The notes: generated by a model from the sequence alone, not told the origin. A stretch of 64,000 nt of DNA from Glandiceps talaboti (GCF_964340395.1 NC_135552.1:21084181-21148180), one strand, 5' to 3'; numbered from the stretch's first letter, positions 1 to 12,190 are shown. A program made the numbers and translations.

Positions 1-55
1 CTTACTATCAACGCTCTCGGGTTAACACTTTTACTAATTTACTTTGACAATTTAG

Positions 56-263
56 CTTTATACAGAATCTAATGAAGCAAACGCACAAAGATTACTCATA
101 TGGCATAAACATAGCAGCCAAGGAGATAGATGGAATTATGCTAATGTTGTGATTGGAAATACTCACCCATTCAAAGTCGTATTTGAAATTATCATGGGTA
201 ACACAAACGCATCTGACATTGCAATTGACGATGTGACTTTTACGGAATCTTGCTTACATCCAG
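56..263 (+). CDS. Gene A exon: C-terminal half of last MAM domain
   Basis: Acceptor tttag before 56 and donor cag/gtaagt after 263; phase 0 in, 1 out. It reads LYTES..., WNYANVV..., FKVVFE, then SDIAIDDVTF and a Cys. It aligns residue for residue with gene B exon 24, including the start point at I/L-Y-T-E-S, an intron position used only in this MAM copy. Confidence 0.9.
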
Positions 264-2004
264 GTAAGTTATAATATTTCTAGACGGTAGGTGTTATGAT
301 GAAGTTTTGGTGGGTGTTACGGTGTAGATTATCTGTGCAATATTTACCAATAAATTTAAACTTTGTACTGCGCCAAAATACTTGCATAATTATAGCTTTT
401 GAACTGAGTCCTTAAGCAGTTTTCAGGAATTTGAAGTCAAGAGTTGCTTACATTACAAATGGTATGTATGACAGCTAGGAATCATCATGTATTTTGGTGT
501 AGTACAACGTTCAAGTACTAGTTGATAGTCGTCATGTCTAATATTTTATCACGTATAATGCTGTTCAATAGATTTGGCTTTAAAATGTTATTATGTATAA
601 TTCTAGTCAATGAAAGTCTGTAACTGGTATAACATGTGTAATACTCAGTAAATCTTCAAATATTCCTTCAAGAATAACAAATTTAAAATAGTTGGCCATG
701 ATCGTTACCCAACACCATTCGAGCAGATAGCTTATTTTGAATGATAACTAACTTTTAATGACAATGTTAATCAAATGGAATTTACGTTATGATGTTTTGT
801 TTACAAAAACCTTATTAATACATTTCATCTAATTCCTGGGCCCAGTTATTACAATATTTGATAAAAAACAAACAAAGATACACTAACTATAATCATGTGA
901 CACCCGCGTCTAGGAAACACCTTTCAGTGGTACATAACTTAATGAGTCACTATTCTTATGATGAGACCACTCTGAAGCATGCACACTCAGTAAAATGTCA
1001 CAATCCCGAAAACGTATGCAATCACTATGATTAATATGAGGTTTTATATTGTGTTGTCCATAGATAATGATACACTTGTCGGATCTTGTCCACGAAATCA
1101 TCTGTATTGTCCTGGGGACAAAGTCTGTATTCCTAGTGAACTGGTGGATGATGGAGAAGTAGACTGTCCATCTGACTGCTATGATGAGACGGAGTACCGT
1201 AATGACTGTGGTAAGTTACCTAACAAGATTCCAAAATGAAATGTTGAACAGAAAATATCAGTAGTGCCCAGGGACAGATTTGAGACAGTCGTTATAATTG
1301 TTACCGTTTACTGTTATTTCATTTCAGTTACTGACCTTTTACGTTAGTTAGGCAGTCCATACAATGACTAACACCTATAACCTTTGAATCAGAAAATCAC
1401 TTTACTTTATTCGTCAATCAACATAAGACGCTTTTCTTTGTGTATCATTTTAACGTGTTTGTCGCAATTTGTAGCAAATGTTAGATAACTCCTTTTCCCG
1501 CCGTATTAATTTAAGTACACATTTAGATTTAGAATATATCTTATAATATTTTTTATTATCATTCAGATTCAATGAAGCTCGTTCCCACAGAACGTCCAGG
1601 TGCTAGCTCATCACCAAGTAAGCTGTCCTTTGTTTTCTGAGAACTATTGCTGCTAGAGAGTTATATATGGCTTTACTACGTGATTTGATAGGTCTGTGTA
1701 CTAAATACAAGATGACCTCTTATCTATGTGCTTGGTCATGTCATTGTGGTTGTGCTTCAGCCGAGTTATGTTTAGATCATTCTTCTACTTTTCAACGTTT
1801 TTAAATGGTTCTTACTGAATATGTAACAAACAAGAGATTTCAAATCTAGGGTTTTTTGTAAGGGCTAGTTCCATCAAGTCGTAATGTGAATTCTGATCCT
1901 GAAATTCTAAATAGCAGAATATTATTAAACAGAGACTTCTGATAGCGTTTCATGTTGTAGGTTCCCTGCAACAAAGGCTCCCAGTATAGCCAAAATTTCA
2001 CGTT

Positions 2005-2068
<64 letters not shown>

Positions 2069-5000
2069 TATTGGCTGTACTTAGAATTGCGGATGTACAT
2101 CAAGTCTTGGGTACATATGCATGCGAAGGCAATGAATGGCTACACTGTTGGTGGACTGATACTAAAGGTAGTGCCACCTGTTGTTAGATTCTAAGTCCTG
2201 GTATATTTTGGAGTCTGTTGAGATATCGAGTCTAACCCAAGACCACAAAAACTCTGGTGAACAAACGACATCGACATTTGTTGATAAATGTCAGAACCAC
2301 TGAGACTACTAAATAGAAGTGCACCAATTAATACTGGTAGAAGTGACAGTGGAATTGCATGGACTTCATAGCTTAACGAAATGAAACGACTTAAACGGTA
2401 CAATTATGGTTGATTTGGAGTGGGCAGGCAAAATAGAGCAAACGAAAGAGTCAGCAGTCTCAAACCTATGGTCTTGAAGTGAGTGATAATGAATCACGAG
2501 AATAGTCTGAAGGAAAAGTATAAGATATAGATTAACACAATCGAATTCGACCGGGTCCACAGACTAGTTGGTATCAAAGTAATAAGGCTAGAAGGTAATT
2601 TAAGAATTTCCTAAACTTGATATACGTGTTGGCGAGGACTTTTCTGACACATGGCAAGGAAGAAACAATGGAGGTTACGGCTAAAAAGAGGCACTATACA
2701 TGAGAAAGTGATCATCAATCAGATAGGACAAGCCTCTAATTGAAAGCGACGTTTATGTTTACAACGATAAAATCGAAGACGCTCGGTACATGTTAAAAGG
2801 GAACAAGTTATGAGGCCGAAGAAGAAACATTGATGTGACGAAGAAGAGAACATATGGACATAGGAAGGAGAGAAGAAATAATCCCTATACTTACCACGTA
2901 GAGACACAGGCTAAGGCTTTTGATATTGTTTTCACTTGATGGATATCATTGTATTTTCACTGTGCATTAACTTGTCATTACTTCACTTCACTTTACTGTC
3001 ATTACTTCACTGTCTCACGAACCGCCTCACTGCCATCCATGGTATGGGACACTACTGTGTTATTCTGTTGTTGCCATTACTGCAACTGTGTGCTGATGGG
3101 AAAATATCGTGCTCAACTGAAAATACCAGATAAATCATAAAGCATGGTGTGATGTGAGACCATTACCTATAGTCTCATTGGTACTATTATTTGTTTTGAC
3201 TATTTCATTTGGCTGTCATCGTCACTTTCCATATCATATCTGAGGCTGAATCTATGGTTCAATGTGAAACAAGCCACGACTGGCCTAAGATTGGACTGGA
3301 AACTGAATCTGATTCTGAATTCGATTTTATACGCGTCGTGTGCCGTATTGTTATCAATCACCATTTTGAGGGCTGCTCAGTGAGGGCTCAGTGGAAATCA
3401 AGCCTATTAGATTGTCAGCTGCGAATTCAATATATTTTTCAAGTAGCTCCCCTACAATGTATCACATTTTTTTCAAGTACCTCTGTCATCCACATTTTTT
3501 CAGTACCGCCCCCTAGTGAGTTCTTGTGAAAGCAGGCTATAAACATGGCATGACACCACACCACACCACACCACATCATACTATATTAATGAATTTACAC
3601 TGAAAATCTTATATTAAAAGAATTCGCGGTACCTACCTACAATAGTATTTCGTTTAACATTAGAGAGTTTAGAGAGTCAAACTAGAGAAAGAAGGACGGC
3701 TTATTCTCAGGAGTGCCTATAGTAATGCATAGTGTAGCACATACAGCAGAAGTCATGGTGGTGACTAAGAGATCAAATGATGGTTATGACGCTCCTCGAC
3801 CATAACGATGATAACATTCTATTTCGGGTATAGAACAAATAGGAACAGTCAGTAATAGTTATAGACCGGATCCCACCCTGTTGCACATAGTTGTATGCCC
3901 CCATCTTATTTTGTGAAATTGAATTTCATTGAATAGTGCCCAAAATGCTGAAAGAATAATCCAATGATTTTTTTCTATTAGATATTGATTTATAAGTTGT
4001 CGTGTTAGTGTTTCTTCTTTAATGATATATATTTTTTTTCATAAGGTGTTGGGGTTATTATTGGTGGTGCGATTGGAGGCTTGGTGTTTGCTGTTCTAAT
4101 CATAGTTGGAATTATTTTTGGAGTAAGATGTTTCAGAGCAAAGTAAGTAACAAGCTATTTAACACATTTGTGAGTACTTCATTTCGTCACTTAGTGACAG
4201 TGTATCTGGTTGTGCTAGTGATACTATTTCTACTTCACATGGTCACTTGATGACCTTCTATCTGGTTCACAGAGTGATACTGTGAGCATTTGCTATATCG
4301 TTACTTAATTACCTTTTGTGTCTGCATCACTTGGTGATACTGTGACTACTTCATGCTGCGTTTAGTACACTGAGACGTCTTCAGGCGTGTCTAGGTAAGG
4401 GAGCCTTCAGTAAATACAGGGGGTGGGGCCTGATTAGGTTTGGACTGTCACATAAAATGTGACCTTTCCCTGACTCCATTGTGCTTAAAAGTGGCCCTCC
4501 CTCAACTTTCATTCTTTAAAACATGACCCTCCCCTATTCAAACATGAGTTAAATGCTGTTAGATATGTAAAAAGACATGAGCCCCCCCCGCCTTGTAAAT
4601 ACTGCATGCTCCCTAAAAGGAGACCATATTTTGTAAATCATCATAACGTTTCTGTAATCGCTGGTCTAATGTTGTTTATTCAGGAGAGGCTCGTCATTTA
4701 GTGGTTTTAACTTTGGAGGGCGGTCAGAGGACAAGGTTAGTACGTCTTATGGCAGGTTAAATGTTGAATGTTAGTAGCACTGTTTGAATTTGATAATTAA
4801 TTTCGTTAAATTATGCACATTTCCAAGTCGATAATAAGAATATGGTGGCAAGCACTACATTTGCTGAAACCACATAAAACTAAATTCAATATAGAAAACA
4901 ACCTATTATATACTGTAAACTTACTTTTTGATTGTGTTGCACTCTACTACAAACATGTTTGAGTGATTTCATTCACTGTGTAGTATCATAGATCTTCTAA

Positions 5001-8000
5001 GTCCCCGTCCCCTTCAAGTCCCCTTCAACAAGATCTGATATCTTCAATCAAAAGTGCAATAAAATACCAGACACTACCATTATTACGATAACGTTAATTA
5101 CAAGGAAGGAGTAAGTAAAATTTATGTTGTTAGAATAATTTAACTGATAAATTCAAGATTGCCAGATCATTAAGAATTACTGTCAATACGGACTATCGAC
5201 AAATCTATTGACTTACTGAATAGACAGGCCACATTGTGTGTACTCTAACAAAAATTGCTAGTTTACTAAATACATAGACCACATTCTGTGTACTCCAACA
5301 CAATGGCTAGTTACAGTAACTAAATATATAGACCACATTGTGTGTACTCTAAAAACTATGGCTAGCGACAGTAACTCAATACATAGACCACACTGTGTGT
5401 ATCCCAACACAATGGCTAGTTACAGTAACTAAATACATATACAACACTGTGTGTACTCTAACAAAGTTGCTAGTTAACTAAATACATTGACCACATTGTG
5501 TGTACTCTAACAAAGTTGCTAGTTAAGGGACCGGTCAGTTTCTTCAGCCTGGGGGGGGGGGCGGTGGATTCTTAAATCAGGCCGACAAAAAGTCACTGAC
5601 CCCCCCATCTGTAAAATCAAAAACAGGCTGACCCCCCCCCCCCATCACTTAATTCTAAAACATGATGACCCCCCCCCCCCCATATACATAATATTCACAT
5701 GACAGGTATTTTATTATCGTGGCTCAGTGTGGACTGCTTGACTGTCTTGCATCTACTTTATAAGATCCTGGGTTAGCACTATCATAATTGTAATTATTGA
5801 CTACACACGGTAAATATATTCCAAAAGGAGTTTAATATCATCTTGACAGTGAAAGATATTGGAAAGCTTGAGCAGGGAATATCTCTTATGGGTGGTCCTA
5901 GGGGGTCTCCCCCTAGAAGCCCTGGAGGTTTATTACTCTGAAAAGTAAATTTTGAGACTATTCAGGCCCTTTCAGACAATAATTTTCAAGCTTTACAAGA
6001 CAGCACCAACATGTAAAAAGAAAAAAAATGTATTTGAAATATTAAGTTTGATAGCATCTTGACAGTAAGAGGTAGGGGGAAGAACTTGAGACTGGGATTT
6101 GTACACCTCATGTAGTGGGGGGGGGGTTCCTAGGGGGTCTCCCCCTAGAAGTCCTGGAGGTTTGTATAATTTCCAAGCTTTACAAGAAAGACAGCACCAA
6201 CATGTAAACTACACAGGGTTGAAATATTTTTGAAATATACTTTGATAGCATCTTGACAGTTAGAGGGGAAGAGCTTGAAACTGGGATATGTCCACCTCAT
6301 GTGGGGAACCAAAGGATTCTCCCTCTAGAAGCCCTGGAGGATTTTTACTCTTAAAGCCAATTTTTAGGCAGACCCTTTCAAGCAATAACTTAATCCATGC
6401 TTTACAAGACAGTACCATCAAGTATCAGAAACTATTCTTTATAACTCACACAGGGTTGAAATATGTTCTTAAAAAGTTAAATGGCATCATTATTTACATG
6501 TAGTAAAGGTCAGCACATCTACTGGTAGTATCATTGGTAGGGGAGATTTGGAGTTTAAGGCAATTTTAGACTACCTTGGCAAACATTTCACATCTTTAAA
6601 AGACTATCATCTCAAATTAGAATTGGGTGAAAATATCTAAGAAAAGTTTAATGCAATTATGACTGTAAAAAGGTTGTTGGTGCATCTGAGTGTTGGTTGA
6701 ATGCTTGAGTGACCTCTGGGGGTGAGGGAGTCCTTGGGCGTTTTCCCCTTGCAGATCTGCAGTTTTTTGCTTCTATTAAGGCAATGTTTAGGTTATTCAT
6801 AGCCTTTGAGGTAATATTTCCAAGCTTCGAATAGCTAACGTAAAAGTAAGTTTTAAATGAGTTTCCCATGTCACATAAAAATGGCCCGTAACATTGGTAT
6901 AGTGGCATTAATATTGCATGTATAGTAAATAAAGTCACCGGTATGTTAGAGAACCTTAGGTGGTCATACCTAGTGTATAATAGAAACTGGAATCTGATGA
7001 GATGTGGTGATGTGTAGTGTCAATAACATGTAGTGTCCAAATAGAAAGTGTATTAATCCCTTCTGACAAGTTCATAGTGACGAGTAGGGAACATTTTAGA
7101 TTAACTTCTTTTAGAAACTATCTATGAAGATTACTATTACGAAACCTTCAAGTTCACTTTTGCCCCAAAGTGCAATATAAGTGAAGCATTGATTGTGAAA
7201 CAGCCAAGCATTTACATGACATGTACTGTAACTAGTGTGGTAGCTAGGTAATACATGTATATGTATATTTATAGTTATGCTTGAACTAATAAGTAAGAAT
7301 CATGGAAGAAACAGGGAGAAAAACAAATATTTACATGTACCACATTTCAGACAACTTGCTATATGCCATTGTAGAAAAGGGATTTTTTTTCTTCTATCAC
7401 AATCCAAAACACAATGACCCCCCATCCACAATTTTAAAAACAGCATGACCCCCCCCCCCCCACTGCCAATTTCAAAAACAGGGTGTCCCCCCCCCCTCCC
7501 AATCCACCGGTCCCCCCAGGCCGAAGAAACTGACCGGTCCCTAACTAAATACATTGACCACATTGTGTGTACTTTAACACGATTGCTAGTTAACTAAATA
7601 CATAGACCACAGTGTGTGTACTCTAACACAATTGCTAGTTACAGGAACTAAATACAAAGACAACACTGTATGTACTCTAAATACAGTTAATGGCTACAGT
7701 AACTTAATACATAGACAACATTGTGTGTACTCTAAACACAATGGCTGACCACAGTAACTAAATACATAGACCACATTGTGTGTACCCTAAACACAGTGGC
7801 TAGTTACAGTAACTAAATACATAGACCACATTGTGTGTACCCTAAATACAATGGCTAGTTACAGTAACTAAATACATAGACCACATTGTGTGTACTCTAA
7901 CGCAACTGTTGGTTAACTAGCACAAAAACTACGTTTGTATATTTTAGGTGACAATGAGTGGTGTCACTGATCCATATGACGTTTCAATAGAGGCAAGTCT

Positions 8001-8659
8001 GTTGTTTTGATTTTCTTAAATTTTCAGACACCTATAGGTGTACTACCAACATTGTCAGGACCGAGGTTAAAATCCCCACCAAAATCAGTTACACCCAGTC
8101 CATGAAGGTGTTTGCCAAAGTATTTAAGACATTTTACTCTAATCGTAACAATTCGATAATTATTTAGTTGTTTAAAAAATTAGCATTTGCAAGATGATTT
8201 TGTTTTATAATTACTTGTAAAAAATCTTATTGTACATTTGTAAAACTCATATCTACAAATAATAGACGAGTCGCCAGTGTCGTCTACTATTCTAGAAGTG
8301 TTTATGAAAAAACGGGACCAAATATCAGAAAGGTAAAATCTTATGTTAACGACTACTATAGTATGAATGCACACCTCGGTGACTGTGTGGAATGTGGGAC
8401 CGATTGTTCCTTCCTTAAAGTATGAATATTGAAATGAGAAAAACTCGACTATGCTTATGATGTAGTTAGCTATTCTGTTGAATGTTGGACACATCATGCA
8501 ACATTGTAATTTCATAATTTGTGATTATGTTGAATGTTTCTGTTTCAATTTCTCTTACAGAAGGGACAAGACGCAAATGCCATAGACAACCCAATGTACG
8601 GAATGGATACAGGCAGCATGTTTCCATCCAAGTACAAAACACCCGAGAGTAATGCCTAG
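56..8659 (+). CDS. Gene A: 3' end of a MAM/LDLa transmembrane receptor-like protein (5' part outside window)
   Basis: Seven coding exons: 56-263, 1064-1210, 1567-1617, 4046-4142, 4684-4735, 7948-7992, 8561-8659. They total 699 nt (232 residues plus TAG), with phases closing throughout. Partial-protein order: second half of a MAM domain (residues 1-69, ending IAIDDVTF then Cys), a six-cysteine LDLa-like module (about 70-118), a Ser/Pro linker, one transmembrane helix (about 137-160, Gly/Val/Ile rich, followed by Arg/Lys) and a cytoplasmic tail of about 70 residues. The tail contains DNPMYG (NPxY at partial residues 210-213), a classical clathrin-adaptor or PTB-domain internalisation signal. 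Exon structure matches the end of gene B: the shared coding exons align in order and phase, and the exon at 4684 is the same length (52 nt) as B's exon 28. Sequence identity to B is only moderate, so A is an older paralogue than C. The intron after 7992 uses a GC donor. Family membership is clear; ligand and physiological role are unknown. Confidence 0.9.
1064..1210 (+). CDS. Gene A exon: juxtamembrane atypical LDLa
   Basis: Phase 1-1 exon with six cysteines. The usual fourth Cys (before DG..DC) is replaced, reading VDDGEVDC, and an extra Cys lies in PSDCYDE. The same rearrangement occurs in gene B exon 25. Confidence 0.88.
1567..1617 (+). CDS. Gene A exon: extracellular Ser/Pro stalk
   Basis: A 51-nt phase 1-1 exon with acceptor tcattcag and donor a/gtaagc, encoding a short linker with PTERPGASSSPS. 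The equivalent exon in gene B is only 18 nt. Confidence 0.8.
1618..4045 (+). other. Gene A intron of 2.4 kb
   Basis: Holds the GT microsatellite at 2007-2065. Otherwise it is AT-rich unique sequence with scattered short ORFs (for example 3209-3529) that match no domain I recognise, and no second copy in this window. I see no gene in it. Confidence 0.6.
2007..2065. repeat. (GT)n microsatellite
   Basis: About 29 uninterrupted GT dinucleotides in a gene A intron. ORFs reading Cys-Val or Thr-His across it are artefacts. Confidence 0.97.
4046..4142 (+). CDS. Gene A exon: transmembrane helix
   Basis: Phase 1 in, 2 out. Encodes a VGVIIGGAIGG stretch continuing in hydrophobic residues to RCFRAK, a single-pass helix with a basic stop-transfer. 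Acceptor ataag is preceded by a poly-T tract. Confidence 0.9.
4399..4613. mobile_element. Short TIR element with TAA target duplications (GGGAGC family)
   Basis: 215 bp. The left end starts GGGAGCCTTCAGTAAATACA; the right end, reverse-complemented, starts GGGAGCATGCAGTATTTAC. TAA flanks both sides (4396-4398, 4614-4616). The interior has GACC(T)CCC-type runs and no ORF. Trinucleotide TWA duplications plus GGG/GGC-type termini are typical of PIF/Harbinger-like MITEs; that assignment is inference. Several relatives occur in the window. Confidence 0.8.
4684..4735 (+). CDS. Gene A exon: first cytoplasmic segment
   Basis: 52 nt, phase 2-0, reading RGSSFSGFNFGGRSEDK. Same length and phase as gene B exon 28 (GGLSFAHFKFGSSADDK). 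Confidence 0.87.
5225..5526. repeat. 54-bp minisatellite, left part
   Basis: Imperfect tandem copies of a unit of about 54 bp containing CATAGACCACATTGTGTGTA, then CTCTAACACAATTGCTAG and a TTACAGTAACTAAATA stretch. It is split by the 2-kb element at 5527-7541 and resumes at 7542. Confidence 0.9.
5527..7541. mobile_element. 2.0-kb non-autonomous TIR transposon inserted in the minisatellite
   Basis: Left end GGGACCGGTCAGTTTCTTC is matched by the inverted right end GAAGAAACTGACCGGTCCC, and the inverted match continues through CAGG/CCTG and the GTGGATT/AATCCAC region (about 45 bp). TAA is duplicated at 5524-5526 and 7542-7544; removing the element restores the minisatellite unit gctagttaactaaatac. 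Inside are three imperfect copies of a block of about 200 bp with CCTAGGGGGTCTCCCCCTAG and GATAGCATCTTGACAGT. No transposase-like ORF is present. Likely PIF/Harbinger-type by duplication length and ends (inference). Confidence 0.85.
5829..6480. repeat. Three tandem ~200-bp blocks inside the transposon
   Basis: Copies begin near 5829, 6046 and 6240. Each has ATCTTGACAGT, GGGGTCTCCCCCTAGAAG (CTCCCTCTAGAAG in the third), CCTGGAGG and a TTTACAAGA...ACAGCACCAACATG-like stretch. They explain most of the internal length. Confidence 0.75.
7542..7920. repeat. 54-bp minisatellite, right part
   Basis: Continuation of the array at 5225-5526, about seven imperfect units, ending shortly before the acceptor of the exon at 7948. 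A third piece is at 12958-13090 beside a pseudo-exon copy of that exon. Confidence 0.88.
7948..7992 (+). CDS. Gene A exon: cytoplasmic segment with GC donor
   Basis: 45 nt, phase 0-0, reading VTMSGVTDPYDVSIE. Acceptor attttag/gtgaca; donor gag/gcaagt, a GC-AG intron with otherwise ideal consensus. Gene B exon 29 (VRMSDVIDEPNE) has GT at the same position. Confidence 0.85.
8561..8659 (+). CDS. Gene A terminal exon with NPxY motif
   Basis: Acceptor tctcttacag; 32 codons plus TAG. Contains AIDNPMYGMD. A canonical AATAAA lies 178 nt after the stop. Confidence 0.9.
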   Translation, partial: KGQDANAIDNPMYGMDTGSMFPSKYKTPESNA

Positions 8660-8836
8660 TTTTCAAAATTATTGGAAGTTGTGTAAAAGACAAGGCACGG
8701 TTTAATCCTTATATTAAACTGTGATATTCAAAGTTTGTATTAGACAAAAAGCACTATCAATTTTACACCAAAACTGCGATTCTTTCTTGATATTGACATT
8801 ACAATTACTTGTTTCCTTTGTGGTATTTTTCTTGCA

Positions 8837-8842
8837 AATAAA
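8837..8842 (+). terminator. Probable polyadenylation signal of gene A
   Basis: AATAAA hexamer about 180 nt downstream of the gene A stop codon, followed within 20 nt by a GT-containing stretch. It is the first canonical hexamer after the stop. The cleavage site is not visible. Confidence 0.6.
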
Positions 8843-9718
8843 ACACACTGTTACAGTAGGAAGTGACCTTACTATGCAGATTTGGCCATGATCGGTATGT
8901 CCCCATCAATGGAAATTCTTTGTTGAACTCCAACCAATCACTTACAATGTATAACAGTGGAAAAAATAGACAGGAAAAGTATTAGAGAAAATGTAACCTG
9001 GCACAAAACTGTATGAAATTTGTACCTGGTAAAAGAAATGCTACTAGAAAAGAGGACAGTTAATTACATACTTCATAATAGTTACTTTCTAAGTGACAGA
9101 TAAATGTAAAGAAAAGAAATCAAAACAAGAAAAAACACAGGGAGGGAGGGAAATTTCAACACAGCTAGATATACCAATTGTGAACAATAAAATCCGAAAT
9201 TTGGCAGCAAAAATAACCAACTACTGCAACGTGTGCACTTCACTTTGAAAAGTACTGGTGAACATGCATAGTAGCCCTGATGCAAACCACTACTTTACAT
9301 GGATGCACAGAGCACACCCTCTTAGAGGTATCGGGCAGTAATTAAGCAAATGTGACATTTTAATCGATGACGACATCAGTTGTTCTGTATGTGACAATTT
9401 CTGTTTGCTTTAATGCCAGGGTCTGTTATAAAATATAATGAATAATATAATATACCTAATGGTTTACACTATCACGCATATAAACCAAAGTTGTCAAATA
9501 AAAATAATTAATTGCTGTTACTTTTCATTGTTTTCATTATCAACTGTCCTGTATATATCCTATAAATCATAGTCAATAAACGGAATGACATTTATTTGAA
9601 ATCAAAGACTGTGCTGCATATCAATAACTCTTCGGAGGGCTGATATAATGTTTACATATCCATAGAGATGGGTGCAAAGATAGCATCGACAGTATCTTGT
9701 CGGATCCTTAGTTCGTTA

Positions 9719-9768
9719 TTTAAACCATAGACCATACACGAAACGTGTAGTGTCTATGTTTAAACCAT
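9719..9768. mobile_element. Small foldback insertion with 10-bp direct repeats
   Basis: TTTAAACCAT occurs at 9719-9728 and 9759-9768, flanking a 30-nt hairpin (agaccatacacga / acgtgtagtgtctatg). The homologous sequence near 14636 has a single TTTAAACCAT and no hairpin, so it is the empty site. Confidence 0.75.
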
Positions 9769-11805
9769 TATATTACTTATCAAAATCACCAAAATCTGTG
9801 ATGGTTTTCATGAGTATAATTTTATAAGACTCCATCCAGTTACGGCTATTGAGGTAGGGTTATAATGTGGATAATTAATCCCTTTATGCCTGCTGTGATC
9901 TTTTATTGGGATTTGGATAGTATGGCCTGCTTTGCGCCCTCTTGTGGTAGACATTGCCTGTGGCGAATCGTCATCGGTAATTATGCTAATACAATAATGT
10001 ACTAGTAGTTGATAATTGCTCATGAATGACCATATCAGCCATGTAGTTGTCAAAACATTTTTAAGTAAATACCAGAATCACACGACCACCGACTGTTTTT
10101 AAATTATGTCAGATACAAAGAAATAACTGAAATCACATCAATGACTGATATCTATGTCATCAATATATTTTAACTATTCTGATCCATGCATTCAGCGACA
10201 TAATGACGTGTAGCATGATTTAATGAAAACAACAAACACAAATATTGACCCTCATGAATAGATACTACCGACGGACCAAGGAAATAAGAATATCGCTACC
10301 CCTTTTCCAAAAGACTAGGTGTCTGGAATGTGTCCCTTTTATCCCTAAAAGATATGGAGAATTAGTTACAATTATTAGATGATAGTAAGGTAATATTGCA
10401 ATAGGGAAAGTGTCCTAACACTGTCAATATTACATGTACATCAAGTGTGTATGGTATTTCGCTTACCAGATAATCAACAGTATGGTTATTAGATCAAGTT
10501 TGAAGTTCGAGGAAGTATATAACAACCCTAATCAAAACTTGGTAATTTGTGTGGTATTATAATAGTCTTAAAGTCAGTTACTCACGTGACTGTTTTGTCA
10601 AGATTGTCGTCCACACTGATATTAGGGTTAGATTGTGTAGGGAAGCAATTGGCGACACAGCCCAGAACAATAGTTCGTTGACCATTGTTTAAGGCGTTTC
10701 GAAGTCGACTTGGTTTTCGTTATCAGTCGCAGTTTGTTACAGTATGTTATATTATATCATGTGTAATGGGTATTGCTCCATCATTTTATGATAGTACAAT
10801 GTACTGATTTGACAGTATTACAGTTTTTGAGGATATTGTTCCATCAATTTGATCGTATTGACGAGGTGCCTGTTGGCCTTGATTATGTGCCATACGTAAC
10901 TTTATTTCTCTGAGCGATAAATGGAGATAGGTAGGAGGCGGTAGCACTATGTACTTTGTTACAGTATGTGTCATACAACATTTAGTAGCTATGTTACTAC
11001 CCTGATTCACTACCTGCAGGATTAAAAGATGTAGGCTCTGCGTTGAAAATGTGAATAGAAGTTTAAACAGAAGTCAAAGTATTGATTAAAACCAAACATG
11101 CAGTTTCTGTGTCTTGTGATGGGAGCAATTGCTATATGGTAATAATCTCTCACTTGTTTGTACTTGATAAAGTTTACAGTTTCAGACTTTTACAATAACT
11201 AGGAGCTGTGGATCTTGTGATATACATCTCATAGGGCTTAGAGAACACCCTTTCAAATATCTGAAGCTATTAAGCAGCTTTATTTTTTGAGTCAAAGATA
11301 AACTATCTCCACTTCGACAGTGGGCACAGCCGACAGCCCTAACAATTACCTTGACCTGACCTTGTACACCTTCTGCATGGCATAACTTTTCCTCGTGAAT
11401 TGCATTCGTCTTATGTGAGGTTTATTTCATTTCGAACTGTCACCTACAATAGTACTCATTTGAACGTAGAGCTGTTGAGAAAAATATCGTTTTCACAAAA
11501 CTGCTTTGGTGCATGCAACGTAGCCGTCTATGGGAATTGCTCTCCTCTTCTAAATTAAATTAATTAAAATTATATTGATTTGCGAGAAGCTGGGAGTTGT
11601 TCTTGAAGTATTGTGACTAAGATATTTGATTTTATTATCTTTAATTATTTTTTTATGAATTACTGGTTAGATGAAGTCTCCCTGAACATGGGGTTGTAAC
11701 ATCGCACTATAGCTAAAATAAATCTAATTGTTGCATATTTTTGTTTTAGGATCTATACAACGCAGCTTACACATAACTGCTGATAAAGGTTCTGTATTGT
11801 TTATA

Positions 11806-12190
11806 ACGCAACGCAAGGCCTGTTTACTCATGCAGTGTACTTCCATGGAGAAAATTTGTGCAGAGATACAGCGCGGTTGTAACACGATGTACACCTTTTA
11901 GTGTAACCGTAATACTGTATATTCAATGTATAATCGTTAAATGTGTTGGAATGTAAAAGGGTACGTTTAGAATCTAAATCGTTTAGAATGACTGTCAGGA
12001 TCAGGGCTGTCTGTTTGTAACGCAAGTGGTGACTCGTCGTACTTCCACGGCCACAAAAGAGTGCAGAGATAAAACACGGGTAACACGATGTACACCTTTT
12101 ATTTTGTGCAAAAAACATGACGGTAATACAGTCTGATATTTAATGTATATTCGTAAAATGTGTCTGAATGTAAAAGAGTAAGTTTTGAAT
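11806..12190. repeat. Direct duplication of about 190 bp
   Basis: 11806-11975 and 12018-12190 share GTAACACGATGTACACCTTTT, GTACTTCCA, GTGCAGAGATA, and TGTAAAAG-AGTA-type tails in the same order, with moderate divergence. Intergenic; no coding content recognised. Confidence 0.75.

Noticed and set aside
3209-3529. 106-aa ORF in a gene A intron
   Set aside because: No domain, no acceptor or donor giving the needed phase 1-1 link, and the flanking exons already join in phase without it.
6657-6938. Possible transposase remnant inside the 2-kb element
   Set aside because: The short ORFs show no DDE-type motif and no similarity between the internal repeats in coding frame.
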